A stretch of 64,000 bases of DNA from Cercospora beticola. Its lineage: Eukaryota; Ascomycota; Dothideomycetes; Mycosphaerellales; Mycosphaerellaceae. Made by a program: the position numbers and the translations under genes. Numbering within the stretch: position 1 is the stretch's first letter; the number at the start of each line of letters is the position of its first letter. The stretch spans positions 4,092,001 through 4,156,000 of the forward strand of contig NC_088935.1 of NCBI RefSeq assembly GCF_033473495.1. The letters run 5' to 3'. Below are positions 45,519 to 57,400 of the stretch, in pieces. The notes beneath the pieces were generated by a model. That model ran no database searches, was not told the origin of the DNA, and was given only the letters and a program-made list of their open reading frames with translations.

Positions 45519-47580
45519 CTACTTCGAAACCAATAATTGCGTGAACTTGGGCCACAGCAGCTTTGAAACAGCCTCGCACTTCGGTGGGGTAGGAAGCTGT
45601 CCACCAACGGCTTTCTGCGCCTGTTCTTCCGTGATCAAACTCCCCTCCGAGTTTCCTTCCACGTCCGCTCGACTGTCTTCTTTTACGCTCTTATCGGAGC
45701 CATGTCGAACAGGCCCATTCGAAGTCGCGGGCGTGATGGGCGTCTCATCGAGTAACTGCTGCCATCTCGCGAGATATGCACCCGGCCCAAAAGGCGTAGA
45801 ATGTGTCCTCTTGATGACGGAGCTTATCCTGGCATTGGAAGCATTGTGGAGTTCGTCGATATATTTCTTCCAGGCATCGAGCTCTGTTTGGACTGTCTTC
45901 TGGTCTTCGGCAGATAGTTTCGAGAAGGCAACTCCCAATTCGTCTTGAAGAGCACCTGTGGTCATCTTATCGGGAACAACGGAGTCGCTTGTTGGAGGCT
46001 TGTCTTCTTTCCTAAAGTTTGAAGCTGCCATGTGAATGTACTCTCTCCACCATTCAGTCATTTCCTTGCCATTCTTGGCGAATTGATGCAGGAATTTATG
46101 GCAACTGCTCTGGTGACGATGGAGAAGGTCCACAAAATCTTCCACAGTGGGCGGCTTTTGCTCCTGCTTTGTGTTGTCGCTCGGCATACTGATCTTGAGC
46201 ATGTCTGTGAGGAATCGTTCGAAGTCCCAGAGCGTGTCGCTGAGATTGACAGCCTGGTGAATGTAACGAATCATGGGCGTGTATGCATCTACGGCATCTC
46301 TGATCGCAGCTGTTATGATGTCCGGATTCCGTTGGCAGAGTACCTTCACAATTTGTTGTCGATCCCGTATACCCAGCTGTAGTGATAGGTATTCTTGGGC
46401 TTTGGCGTGCTGTGCTTCCGACAGCTCTGCCGATGTTGAGGACAGAGCAAGTATCGTCGCAACGATTGACATGTTCGACGCTTGGCTGCTTTTGCGAGTC
46501 TCCTCGTGCTCTGCGCGACCTCGTCCCAACCAGTTCTTGATCTCAGTCAAGACTTCTTTGGGTGGAGCGTCTTTGCTCTTTTCGATTTTCTCCGCGCGTT
46601 TTTTGAGCTCACGCTTGTCCCAGCCTAGGACCTGGGAGATGATTCTGCACGTGGTCAGGTAGTGCAATATCTAGAAAACTGTCGACTAACTTACTGTTGC
46701 ATCAAATTCATGCCCTCGTCGGCGCCACTGCTCAAGCCGATCCAATTTGTGACTGTTGCCACACTGGCTTTGGCTAGCACAATCCTGACGATTCCACTGA
46801 GCATTGTTGCGACATTCCCGACCTTCAAAGTCTGTCGTATGATTGTGTATGGTATCAAATTGTGCACGCTCGATAACATTCGCAGCATAGTCGGGCCTTC
46901 GGGTGAAAGCACTAATGTGTAGTGCATGATGGATGCAATGCTATCCGAAGTCAGCACAGAAATTTGTTTTCAACTCTTCTTGTCACCTACTTCACCACCA
47001 TGAATTCGTGCATGCCCTGCACTAGAGAATCATGTTTGGTAAGGTCATCCGTCTCAGCGGCCTTATCGAAAAGCTCGTCGACTAAATCACCATATACTGC
47101 TTTCTGAACACAGTCTTTCCATGCCTGCAGGACATCGTCTGGGTTCGAAGTGTCATATTTCGCAGACCGCTTGACTTCCTCCTTTGGAAAACCTCCAAGC
47201 ACACCCCTCGCAGGATATTCTATCAGGGCAGAAATGGCAGTAGCGAGAGTCTTGCGAATACCCAATATTCCCTTGTCGTAGCTCTCAGACAACTCTGCCT
47301 CCGAAAGCTCATCTATCAGGGTATCGACACGGCCTTTCCAAAACTCAGGTGAGACATCTCGCAGGCCAGGTAGCTTGAGCAAGAACTTGGACACTAGGGT
47401 CTGCAGGATAGGCGATTGAGGGGACGTGACACTATCCTGGAATGGTGGTCCGTAGTTGTGGATAGCTCCGGGATATTTGAAGTCCTCGATTTCTTTGTAT
47501 ACTTGTTGATGCGTCAAGATGTCGAAGAGGGCCTTTGCCTGTTCAGGCGAGAGTTTGGCGGTGGTATGTGACTGCGCCAT
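45519..47580 (-). CDS. PX-associated / DUF3818 family protein
   Basis: Three exons, 47580-46991, 46940-46695 and 46644-45519, give 653 residues; both introns are 50 nt, with CTGAC branches. The N-terminus (LSPEQAKALFDILTHQQVY ... AIHNYGPPF) is the PX-associated domain. The middle (HYTLVLSPEGPTMLRMLSS, IRQTLKVGNVATMLSG, NWIGLSSGADEGMN) and the following helices are DUF3818. These two domains usually flank a lipid-binding PX domain, as in yeast Lec1/Ypr097w; I see no PX domain here. Such proteins are linked to lipid handling, but the function of a PX-less form is unknown. It is divergent from EFM4. Confidence 0.72.
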
Positions 47581-48168
47581 ATTCGCTATCGAGAATGCAG
47601 CATCGTTAGGTGGGAATAGGTAAGTGGCGTGTGCACAACTGCACTGTAGATACGAAGATTATCTGACAGCCTGAAGTCTCGATGACGTTTGTGGGGGCCT
47701 TCCGAAACAAGGAAAGGATACAAACGAAAAGAGTAGCTTCTCTCCTGCTCTCACCTCACCTGCTCTATGCACCTGACAAAGCGGAAGCGTGGCAAGTGCA
47801 GTCTCGTGCACAAGTCATCGCGGCTGCTCGGTCCTTCAGGGATGGCCCTTGTACTCTCAACCGGCTCCGGATGTGAGGCTGACGGAGCGGCGGCAGGCGG
47901 ACGATCACGACAGAATACCATTACGGTCCACATACCCTTTTGAGTAGTCGCAATGAGATGCAGGTTGGCGGCACTGTAGTAGCTAGAGCGCCTACGCGAT
48001 ACAATTGCGACATTGTCTAGAATGCTGTGCCGCCCCTTCTCGTTCTCGTCCACCCCACATCTCCACGCTGCCCGCTCGGGCGGGAGATTGCGGCGTGACA
48101 CAAATTCAGTACTTACACCAACACTTCAGCAGTACTTCTGAACACTCACCAAAACCGTCAAATCAGAA
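47581..48168. promoter_or_regulatory. shared upstream region of the DUF3818 gene and EFM4
   Basis: 588 bp between divergent starts. No TATA box or defined site is visible. Assigned by position. Confidence 0.35.
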
Positions 48169-49094
48169 ATGGGTGAAGTTTCTGGTGCTGAAGGGCGCAA
48201 ATTGCTCGATCCCAGCGAGCTCGGCACGAAGGAGTAGTAAGTGGAAAAAAGTCATTGCTTTGCGACGCGACTTCCCTCAATCCCTCAACCGCCACCGGAT
48301 GCTGATCGATTTGCAACAGCTGGGAGAACTGCTATACGCGCGAACTCAAGAACCACACCGAAGACCCCGAAGACGAAGGAATCAACTGGTTCGAAGAATC
48401 CAACGCAGAAGATGTCGTCCTCAAACTCCTCTCAACCTACGACCTCACCTCAGGCGGCTCTCTCGATCGCGAAGAAACGCGTTTTCTGGACCTAGGCACT
48501 GGTAACGGCCACATGCTCTTCGCGCTCCGCGAAGATGAGAATGATTGCGGCGAGCGCTGGATTGGAGAAATGTGGGGAGTGGATTACTCGCCTACGAGCA
48601 TCCGGCTTGCTGAGCAAATCAATGAGCAGAAGAAAGGGGAGTTGGAGAGCGAGGACGATGAGCAGGGGTATGGGAAAGTGGAGTTCAAGCAGTGGGATTT
48701 GTTGACGGAGGATCCAGAGGAGGAGTGGCTGAGGGACGGGTTTGATGTCGTGCTGGACAAGGGCACTTTCGATGCGATTTCACTGATGCCGAGGACGGAT
48801 GGCGAACCGCATCCTTGTGAGGTTTACAGGGAACGAGTTGTGAAGCTGATCAAGCCGGGCGACTATCTTTTCGTCACATCATGTAATTGGACGAAGGAGG
48901 AGCTGATTTCGTGGCTGGTTACGGATGACAGTGGTTTGCGGTATCACGATGAGGCGAAGTATCCTACATTCCAATTTGGTGGCAGAACAGGGCAGAGTGT
49001 GGTTACGGTGGTTTTCAAGCGGGATGGCTTGCTTTCAGGCATTATGCGCACTGACACTGCAGCGGTCGATCACTCAGCATCGGGGTCAGAGTAG
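48169..49094 (+). CDS. EFM4: protein-lysine methyltransferase Efm4 (METTL10-like)
   Basis: Exons 48169-48236 and 48320-49094 encode 280 residues, with an 83-nt intron. The N-terminus reads LDPSELGTKEYWENCYTREL, typical of this family. S-adenosylmethionine motif I is FLDLGTGNGHMLFAL, followed by GVDYSPTSIRLA and the family motif VVLDKGTFDAISL. The core ends near FGGRTGQSVVTVVFKR. Yeast Efm4 and human METTL10 methylate a lysine of translation elongation factor eEF1A. The first exon is short, but its junction restores the conserved EYW. It converges on BNA3 with only 135 bp between stop codons. Confidence 0.88.
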
Positions 49095-49229
49095 TCTTCT
49101 GGCTATCGCTACGAGATTTCTGCTGGATTGCAGCAAGATGATCTGCGCTCGGAGCAACAGGAGTAATTCATGGCGCTTCCGCCGACCGAACGCTGCACAG
49201 ATTATCCGCGAGGACGAGCGACTGTGTCT

Positions 49230-50624
49230 CTATTGGATGTACTTCTTCAAGCCTCGAAGACGCTCCTTCGCCTGCTCGAGGACATCATCGTTCTTGCAGA
49301 CCGCGAACCGTAACCAGTCCTCCACAATATGAGCGTTCGCATCGGTGAAGAACTCAGTCGGCGGAATAGCCGCTACTCCCAGCTCTTTGATGAGGAACCA
49401 GCAGAGCTTGAAATCTCGAGGGCGGTTTGCAACATGCGGCGGGAAGCCGTAGTCTTCGGGCAGCTTAACCTTGCTAAGGTTGACCAGCACAAAGTATCCT
49501 CCTTCTGGATCAGAATATGGCAAATCAAGCTCTTTGAAGACTTCCGTCAAGCGATCCACTTTGCTCTTCATTTCCTTCTTACTCTCCTCCCAGAAGTTGT
49601 GCTCGTTTGCTTGCTCGAATGCGGCAGCTGTGGCTTCTTGGAGCGGACTGACGCTGCTGTAACAGATTCTGGTGTGTGCTGCCGAGACGTATTTAATCAA
49701 ATGCTCTGGTCCAATGAGGTAGCCTACTCGCCACCCTGTCGCGTAGAAGAGCTTGCCCGCTGAGCCGACAGTCAAAGTCAACTTTGCAATTTCTGGCGAA
49801 AGTGTGGCCATCCGAGTGAAGGGTACGTAGTACAGCGCATCATACACTTCATCAGACAAAATGATGATGTTGTGCTTTACGCAGATATCCCCAATAGCCT
49901 GCAACTCTTCCTTACTGAAGACCTTGCCGATTGGATTGTGTGGAGTGTTGATAACCACCATTCTTGTTCGATCTGTGATCGCTGCTTCGAATTCCTTGAC
50001 GTCCAACGTCCACTCGCCCGCACTCGTGCTCTTTGTAGCGCCGTCCTTTGGTGGATGTAAGGGCACATAGACGACCTTGCCACCCGGCATCTCAATGTTG
50101 GAAATGTATTGATCGAAGTAAGGCTCGAAAACAATCGCTTCATCCCCTGGCTCGAGGAAACCCATGAAAGCCGACAGCATGCCCTCGTTCGCTCCAGTCG
50201 TGATTGTGACCTCTTTCATTGGATCCAGTTGACGTCCAAAGTAGGGCGAGTAGGCGTCAGCGATTGCTTTTCGTAGACGTGGTCGCCCTGCGGTGGGAGA
50301 GTATTGATTGCATTCGACCTTGTCCAATGCTTCCTTCGCGGCATCGAGACAGAACTTGGGAGGATTGTACCCGAAGAAGCCTTGTCCCATGTTGACTACT
50401 GGCTTTTCTGATTGCCCTGCCGCTTCGTTGACGATACTCCAGACATCCTGCCTCGTGCCCGCAACCCGACTCGCGGGCTTGAATGGATCGCCTTTGACCA
50501 TGGCTGTTGCTGCGAATGTGCGAGAGTGGGGTAGGAGTTGGGGTCGGGATTGCGATCTGGTGAGACTCTCAGTCAGGCGGCGAGCAGGAGTAGAGCGCGA
50601 GAATTTCGAAAGTGCCTGCTGCAT
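49230..50624 (-). CDS. BNA3: kynurenine aminotransferase (Bna3 type)
   Basis: A single exon of 464 residues from the ATG at 50624. A fold-type I aminotransferase: substrate-side motif FFGYNPP, QYSPTAGRPRLRKAI, NTPHNPIGKVFS, and the PLP lysine in VGSAGKLFYATGWRVGY. It is expected to convert kynurenine to kynurenic acid, with related cysteine-conjugate activity. The first 40 or so residues are rich in Arg, Ser and Leu with no acid until Glu, consistent with a mitochondrial presequence. A second in-frame Met at 50501 (MVKGDPF) starts just before the conserved core and could give a cytosolic form. Confidence 0.9.
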   Translation of the reverse strand: MQQALSKFSRSTPARRLTESLTRSQSRPQLLPHSRTFAATAMVKGDPFKPASRVAGTRQDVWSIVNEAAGQSEKPVVNMGQGFFGYNPPKFCLDAAKEALDKVECNQYSPTAGRPRLRKAIADAYSPYFGRQLDPMKEVTITTGANEGMLSAFMGFLEPGDEAIVFEPYFDQYISNIEMPGGKVVYVPLHPPKDGATKSTSAGEWTLDVKEFEAAITDRTRMVVINTPHNPIGKVFSKEELQAIGDICVKHNIIILSDEVYDALYYVPFTRMATLSPEIAKLTLTVGSAGKLFYATGWRVGYLIGPEHLIKYVSAAHTRICYSSVSPLQEATAAAFEQANEHNFWEESKKEMKSKVDRLTEVFKELDLPYSDPEGGYFVLVNLSKVKLPEDYGFPPHVANRPRDFKLCWFLIKELGVAAIPPTEFFTDANAHIVEDWLRFAVCKNDDVLEQAKERLRGLKKYIQ

Positions 50625-51325
50625 TGTCAACAACAGCAACGAGAGTCATCTTTCCAACAGCTTTGGAGCTGTCGCCGAGATCGCATTGGCCGTCTGACGT
50701 GCTTCGTTCGGGATATGAGCCAAGGCTCGGTCCGTAGCTTTTCCTCGATCTTGCCTTTCTCAACAACGATCGTCATGCACGTCTACAAAGTAAAGCATAT
50801 TGCTTCTTTGATGTTCATCAATGGCATTTGACCAACGGCATGAGAACTACTTGCGCCTACTGGAGCGTGAGCCATTAGGATGAGCTTGCGTGGGGAAACG
50901 ACACACAGACCATCCTCAAGCTGGTCTCAGACGCAGTGACTCTGCGAAATGTCTCATCCCTTCTCTACGGGCGTATCTTCGCCTTGATTTTCAGCACCAA
51001 TCGTGACTCTGTCAACAAGTCCTATCTCCGAGGCTCCCGCAGCCACCAGATAAACTACCCGTCTGGCTCGATTCTACTAATCGGCTTCGCTGCCCATGAC
51101 GAAGTAAGCGCAGAATGCTAACGTGACGTACTGCATCTTGTATGGCAAAGTCGTAATCGTGCTCTGTGCGCTCTGCCAGGGCACCGTATACACCTCAGCT
51201 GGCGGCCGGCGTGCACGGCATTTCTTCCCACTGCCTTCCTAGAACTTACCCAAGAAAGGAACACCAACCCTACATAAAGTGCGACAAGTCACCATATTTC
51301 GACAGAAATTAAATCGCGGAGAGAA
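50625..51325. other. intergenic upstream of BNA3 and the 51326 gene
   Basis: 701 bp between divergent starts. A short plus frame at 50936-51121 shows nothing recognisable. It presumably holds both promoters. Confidence 0.35.
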
Positions 51326-51976
51326 ATGGCAGATCAAGATATTTGTACACCACGAATGTCGGCACTTTCGCCCTTCCTGAATCTGCCGGGCGAATTGCGC
51401 AACATGATTTACGACACCATCGCCTCAGACACCGAACAACTAGTCATCCGAAACGGCAAAATTGTCGACCACCCTCTAGCACAAGTCAACAGACAAATCC
51501 GGGAAGAATTTGGCCCGATCTTTCTCGGGACTTTCTCATTATCGTCAAACAGTAACGCGTCAACAAAGCGTTTCACTCCCGACAAGATTATTTGGCAACT
51601 CCAAAACTTCAATTTTGCCGAATCAATTCAAGTCCTCGAACGCTGCCTCGTAACTCCAACCACAAAATTTGATATCCAGGTCAGAGTAACGAAACAGCTA
51701 CATCGAGACGACTGGAAGAAGTTGTGGCCATGGGTACAATTTTGCGACACGTTGATGCCGAAAGCGGAATTCCAAGGGAAGACTTTGGCCACGAAATATG
51801 AGGTGACGTTGGAATGTAAGGCTTGTAATCCTTATGCGGCGAGTCATGAGTTGTATGTGGAGACATTACCGTATATTCTCAAAGGAGCTGGAGGGCCGCA
51901 TGGGATGTTTTCGGGATATGAGGAGATTGCGAAGATTCGATACGCATTGAAAGATGCGGGGAGTAAGATGGCTTAA
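51326..51976 (+). CDS. conserved fungal protein with N-terminal LPxELRNxIY motif
   Basis: A single exon of 216 residues. The segment LSPFLNLPGELRNMIYDTI near the N-terminus is the degenerate F-box-like motif found in large families of short fungal proteins, followed by PLAQVNRQIREEFGPIF as usual there. The rest contains KIIWQLQNFNF and a middle resembling an alpha/beta domain. These proteins are lineage-expanded and mostly uncharacterised; a link to SCF complexes is only a guess. The start has an A-rich leader (GAGAAATGG). Confidence 0.65.
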   Translation: MADQDICTPRMSALSPFLNLPGELRNMIYDTIASDTEQLVIRNGKIVDHPLAQVNRQIREEFGPIFLGTFSLSSNSNASTKRFTPDKIIWQLQNFNFAESIQVLERCLVTPTTKFDIQVRVTKQLHRDDWKKLWPWVQFCDTLMPKAEFQGKTLATKYEVTLECKACNPYAASHELYVETLPYILKGAGGPHGMFSGYEEIAKIRYALKDAGSKMA

Positions 51977-52499
51977 TGGGAAATTTCAGCTTGCCTGGTT
52001 TGACAGGATGAGCGAGGTTTAGCCCATGGGTGGCACGCCTGCAACGGTTTTCGTTCCGATCGCGACGGTGAAGGGCGAGAAACGATCAGAATTGGATGGA
52101 AGACACATAATATGGGAGTCACGCGGCCGAAAAACAGCACGCCACGCAAGACTTGGCAGAATCCGTTCGAGGGATCACCAGGAAGTCTGCTACGAGCGTG
52201 ACTTGATCAGAAAGTAGCCAAGTGACTGCTAAACGTGCCCAGGTAACAGCTCAGCGGCTCAATCTGCTGCGAGGCTCCGCCGATTTCACAGAAACATAAG
52301 CTTAATTTAATGGAACTTCTAATAGAAACTCTCACGTCAAATCTGGCAATGCAGAGAAGATGCGTTCGGATTGGTGCATAGTAGCATAGCTATGCGTCCG
52401 CTATGAGACGTACAAGATGTACGCAGACCACTTTGCACATACATACTCTCCTCTAAAGCAGGTCCAGATCGAAAGACCTGCTGCCGACCTGTCAACCCA
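51977..52499. other. intergenic between convergent genes
   Basis: 523 bp of 3' flanks. A short plus frame at 52026-52217 is not convincing. Nothing else is seen. Confidence 0.35.
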
Positions 52500-53951
52500 T
52501 CAAGATACGGTCAGGGCACTGATAGCGCCATTGCTCAATACCTCGAAGGTCAGGCCGGGAAAGTTATGCAGCTTGCTGTTATCAATGAAGCTCTCACTTC
52601 CAGTACCTTCCACCAAATCCGTATCGGTATCGGGCAAGAAGAAGCTACTGTCGCTCGGTGAACCGCCCCATGTTCGGTTGATGACTTTGCCTCTTCCCAT
52701 TTCCGATTCGGGCCAGACACCTCGAAATGCTTGCATGAGATCCGGCTGAATTTCTTCGAATGTGTGCTCGGATGTGAGAACGCTGCTGGCTCCTCGGAGT
52801 GATAATTGCCACCGTAATCTTCGATGCCGGTTGAAGGCATATGAGCCGGGAATGTTGCCGTGCATGACCACCTTCAGAACTACCAGGTGTGGACTTGACG
52901 ACAGTGGTGTTCGTGGCAAGTGGGACAGCTCTTCCGGGAACGAGACTTGGTCATTGTAAGGTCCCACCAGAATGTCCACACCGTGTCTGAAGTAGCTCCA
53001 AAAGGTCTCTCTCCCAGCTCGCTCTGCTGCATCGTCCTCGGTATCGCCTGAATCGAAGTCTGTGTCGTACGTGTCAGTGCCAGTCGAGGAATAGCTGGAT
53101 GGAGGAGTTGGATGCGCTCTCCCATTCGTTCGCGATGTACTGCGTGGCCTCGGGTGTGCAGATGGTTCGATCGCCGGTTGCATATCCCGCTTATGATAAC
53201 CGTCTGGTGGACCAAGTTCAGTGAGAAGGTCTTGCGGTGTTGTGCGGCCCAACGTGATGTCGAAAGAAGACGCCGGAGCACGTCTTAGCAGCTCGATCTT
53301 TCCAGCACCACTAATGACAGCAGCTTCAACCTCAGCAGGCAGCATGTCGCGTGGTTGAGAGACGATGGCACTTGTTCGTGGCCCCTCAGGCGGCTTCACA
53401 AACAGCGTCTCCCGTGCTTCAGGCCAGCTGTTGCCCTCGAACACGGCCATGAACGTTGCAGATGAGGCAGCATGCGAGCCAAGTAGAGATACATGGTCCT
53501 TATCTGGCGCCCATGCGGAGTGCTGCAGCGGAAATGTAAAGGCAACACCTGGCCACGAGAGAGTATATGTCCCAGCTTTGCCGGTCCTGGGTGGCAGATA
53601 TTCACCCGGATACGAAGCGCCGAAGAGCTGGTAGATACGCTTAAAGGTAGCCGTCGAGCCTTCTTTGACCAGTTCACTGCCCTTGTACGCCACTCTTGCT
53701 TTGTCAAAATCCATGACCTCGATCAAGCGTAAACGCTGGTCGCAGCCGTCAAACCGAAGACGGAGGCCATTCTCAGGCAGAGACACCACAGTTGGGGTAA
53801 GGAGGGGTGCCAACTGAGAGAAAGACAGGTCGATCTTGGGGTAGCGCGTGATGTCGTCTTTGAGCGTGGTGAGGACCTCGTGGAGAGAGGAGCCGAGAGC
53901 CATGAAGCCCAGGCTATGGCCAGGCACAACGGAGATAGTGTCGCCCGCCAT
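52500..53951 (-). CDS. UPF0183 / PHAF1 (C16orf70) family protein
   Basis: A single exon of 483 residues. The N-terminus (VVPGHSLGFMALGSSLHEVL) and LSFSQLAPLLTPTVVSLPENGLRLRFDG in two blocks, then QRLRLIEVMDF and TFKRIYQLFGASYPGEY, are characteristic of UPF0183. The second half holds SSFDITLGRTTPQDLLTELG, a Ser/Thr/Asp-rich insertion near 300, and SYFRHGVDILV, LKVVMHGNIPGSYAF and HTFEEIQ. Human PHAF1 (MYTHO) binds WIPI2/3 on the phagophore, so an autophagy link is plausible but inferred for the fungus. It is divergent from kinesin-5. Confidence 0.85.
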   Translation of the reverse strand: MAGDTISVVPGHSLGFMALGSSLHEVLTTLKDDITRYPKIDLSFSQLAPLLTPTVVSLPENGLRLRFDGCDQRLRLIEVMDFDKARVAYKGSELVKEGSTATFKRIYQLFGASYPGEYLPPRTGKAGTYTLSWPGVAFTFPLQHSAWAPDKDHVSLLGSHAASSATFMAVFEGNSWPEARETLFVKPPEGPRTSAIVSQPRDMLPAEVEAAVISGAGKIELLRRAPASSFDITLGRTTPQDLLTELGPPDGYHKRDMQPAIEPSAHPRPRSTSRTNGRAHPTPPSSYSSTGTDTYDTDFDSGDTEDDAAERAGRETFWSYFRHGVDILVGPYNDQVSFPEELSHLPRTPLSSSPHLVVLKVVMHGNIPGSYAFNRHRRLRWQLSLRGASSVLTSEHTFEEIQPDLMQAFRGVWPESEMGRGKVINRTWGGSPSDSSFFLPDTDTDLVEGTGSESFIDNSKLHNFPGLTFEVLSNGAISALTVS

Positions 53952-54418
53952 CCTTGCAGACGTCTACGGTGAGAAGTGAGGTCTATGCTGGCTGAAGGGT
54001 AAAGGGTCGTCGGAGCAGTGAAAGGCGGTCATGCTGTTGCGACCACATGCCTGCGGCGGGACCCAGGTCATGTGGAAGCCATGGCGGGCAGCGTCGATCG
54101 GCGTGGTGGGGGAGTTGCAGGATGGAGCGGCACTTTCAATTCAGCTCACTGATGCTTCTGCTTCAGTGTCCAGGACTCCAGCAGTCTGTGGACAGTATTG
54201 TTGAGAGAAAGGACGCGCTGGTGGAGGTGCCTGGACGAGCTCGTGCAGCATGGTGAGGCCGATGACGCAGCGCGGCTTAACGAAGTGCCGACGCAGGGAC
54301 AGCCGGTCGGTCGGAGCTTCCTCGAAGTAAATAAACAAACCAGGATGGGCTGCATATGCGCCTGTCACACCCAAGCCCGTTATCAGTCGCCATATCAACA
54401 CACACAGCAGCGCCAGCA
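53952..54418. promoter_or_regulatory. shared upstream region of the UPF0183 gene and kinesin-5
   Basis: 467 bp between divergent starts, GC-rich, without a clear TATA box. An in-frame ATG for kinesin-5 at 54356 lies inside it. Confidence 0.35.
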
Positions 54419-57400
54419 ATGGCATCTTTTGGCTCTGGCAGAGGGGCGAGCCAGACGCGCAAAGTGCCCACCATGCGCCCAGGACTCGGTCGCCCGGGCG
54501 TAAACCGAGCTGCGACAGCGACACCCATCATGAACGGCCGGATATCGCCAGCAGAGAGTATCGCGTCGTCGCGGAATAGGACTCCCAAACGGAAAGCGCC
54601 TGCTGGACCGGAACCCGAGTCTGGAGAAGAGACGAACATCAATGTGGTGGTACGGTGTCGAGGGAGGAATGACAGGGAAGTCAAGGAGAACAGCGGCGTC
54701 GTGGTATCAACCGATGGCATCAAGGGCAAGAAGGTGGAATTGTCGATGGGACCAAGCGCGTTGAGCAATAAGGCATATCAGTTTGACAAGGTGTTTTCGC
54801 CCGCCTCTGACCAGGGCATGGTGTTTGAGGAAGTGGTGGCTCCCATTCTGGACGAAGTGCTCAATGGCTTCAACTGCACAATTTTCGCATATGGACAGAC
54901 AGGCACGGGCAAAACATATACCATGTCGGGCGACATCAGCGACACCCTTCCCATACCTGAAGCAGCCGGTATCATCCCACGAGTACTGCATACATTGTTC
55001 GCGAAACTGGGCGACGAATCGGAGAAGATTGAGCATAGCGTGAAATGCTCATTCATTGAACTATATAATGAGGAATTGCGCGATCTGCTTGCAGCCGACG
55101 ATCACACAAAGCTGAAGATATTCGATGAAGCCAACAAGAATGGGAGGACTACAACCATGGTACAGGGCATGGAGGAGACACACATCAAGACTGCCTCGAA
55201 AGGCATTAAATTGCTGCGAGATGGTAGCCACAAGAGACAAGTCGCAGCAACAAAGTGCAACGATCTGTCGTCGCGTTCTCACACCGTCTTTACAATTACA
55301 GTATACCAGAAGCGCACGTCCGATACTGGAGAAGACTTCGTGTGCTCTGGAAAGCTGAATCTGGTGGACTTGGCTGGATCCGAAAACATTCAGCGTTCTG
55401 GTGCAGAAAACAAACGTGCAGCCGAGGCTGGCTTGATCAACAAATCTCTGCTCACATTGGGGCGTGTCATCAACGCGCTGGTCGACAAGAGCAGCCATAT
55501 TCCATATCGAGAGTCGAAGCTCACGCGTCTACTACAAGACTCTCTCGGTGGCAAGACCAAGACCTGCATCATTGCGACCTTGTCCCCAGCAAAGAGCAAT
55601 CTTGAGGAGACGATCAGTACTCTGGACTATGCTTTCCGCGCAAAGAATATTCGCAACAAACCACAAGTCAACCAAATGATGTCAAAGAAGACGCTGCTTA
55701 GGGAGTGGACTTCTGAGATCGAGAAGCTCAAGTCGGAGCTCATAGCCACAAGACAGCGAAACGGTGTCTACCTCACCGCCGAAGCGTACGAAGACATTAC
55801 AGCCGAGTCAGAGTCGCGGAGAATTTTGAGCGAAGAGCAACGCGACAAAATCGAGACTATGGAAGTAAATCTGCGCAATAAAGTTAACGAGCTATTTCTA
55901 CTTACCAGTAACTTCCAAACCTTGAAGAAGAGCAATGAGGAGACCAAGACGATCCTGGACAGCACGAAGGGCGTGCTCGCTAAGACTGAGCTTGTACTGG
56001 AGCACACAAAGACCGTTCTGGCTGAAGAAGAGATGCTCCGAAAAGCCCATGAAGAGACCGAGGAGAGACTGGCTGAGGTTGGGGGAGATCTTTTGGGAAC
56101 ACTGGAAACGACCACGACCCATGTCGATAAGCTGCACTCGAAACTTCGAAGACGGTCTGATCTCCAGGATGTGAATCGAACCCGATGGGCAGACTCTCAA
56201 GGCCAGGTATCGACTGCAACGATGGGCGTCGAAGAGCGCATCGAGGTAGTTCGTGCGCAGCAAGAGTGTCTGATCGCTGCATTATCTGGCCGCATGCAGT
56301 CGTTCGTATCTGACGAAATGCAAGAGCTGAAATCGTCAAAGGAGTTCTTGCAACAGAAGGCGGCTGCTTTTGAGGCGTCACAAGCAGAAGTGGACGCCCA
56401 GACAAGCAAGTCGCGAGATGACATGAACGAAGTGTTGCACGAAATTGGCACACTTCGTGAGGACGTGAAAGACAAGGTCGGTGCCGGGCTGAACGACATG
56501 TCCTCTGCTGCACAACGCATTAGTGAAGGCATCGCTACCGAACTCGACGCCTTCCATGGCCAATTGCAAGACTCTTATGTGACACTTGGACGAGACTTCA
56601 AGACGTTGTTTGACGACCTCATCCGTCGCATGAACGAACAGCAGGCAGAAGCTCAACGTTTACGTCAAGAAATACTAGAGGCGAATGCAAGTTTTGTCGA
56701 GGCCAGTCATTCGTCGCAAGATCATCTCAGGCAAGCTGTAGAAAAAGAGCGCGAGGTTGCGGCTAAAGAGCGCGAGACTTTGCTGACGCAAATTGGATCG
56801 CTGATCAACAACTCTGCCGCAGCACAAGAGTCGCGAATGGCTGGGTACCTTGAGAGTGCTAACAAGCGCATCAAGACATCCGCCGACGAGTATGCCGTCG
56901 TGCAGCAGACTTATGGCAATGGCATGGATTCTTGGAGCAGGAGTGGCCAGGAGCTGATCGATTCATCTGTCCAAGCCCGAGAGACAATTAAGACCAAGCT
57001 CAAGACGGATTGGACCAATGCCAACGAGAATACGATCAAGATCACCGAGACCACGAAAGCAGTCCATGGCGAGACTGTTCGGATCGTGAATGGACAAATG
57101 GCTCAAATGGACAATCAGCTTGTTGCTTTGGACGAAATTGTGTCAAGAGTTCGTGCTCAGAATGAGGAGCACCACGATGCCCACACAGCCAGCCTGGGAC
57201 AGCTTGCAAGCAACGTCCAAGAAAGCTATCGCAACATCGGCGAGCACTTCGAGACCTCCTACAATCGAACTCAAGCACTCGATATCGATATGCAGGATCG
57301 CGCTGAAGTTCTCGTTCAGACACTTCCTGCCCTGGCTGAAGAGGGAGAAGTGCGACAAGCGCTGCGCAGTCTTCGCGAGGAGAACAGCTCTGCTCAGCTG

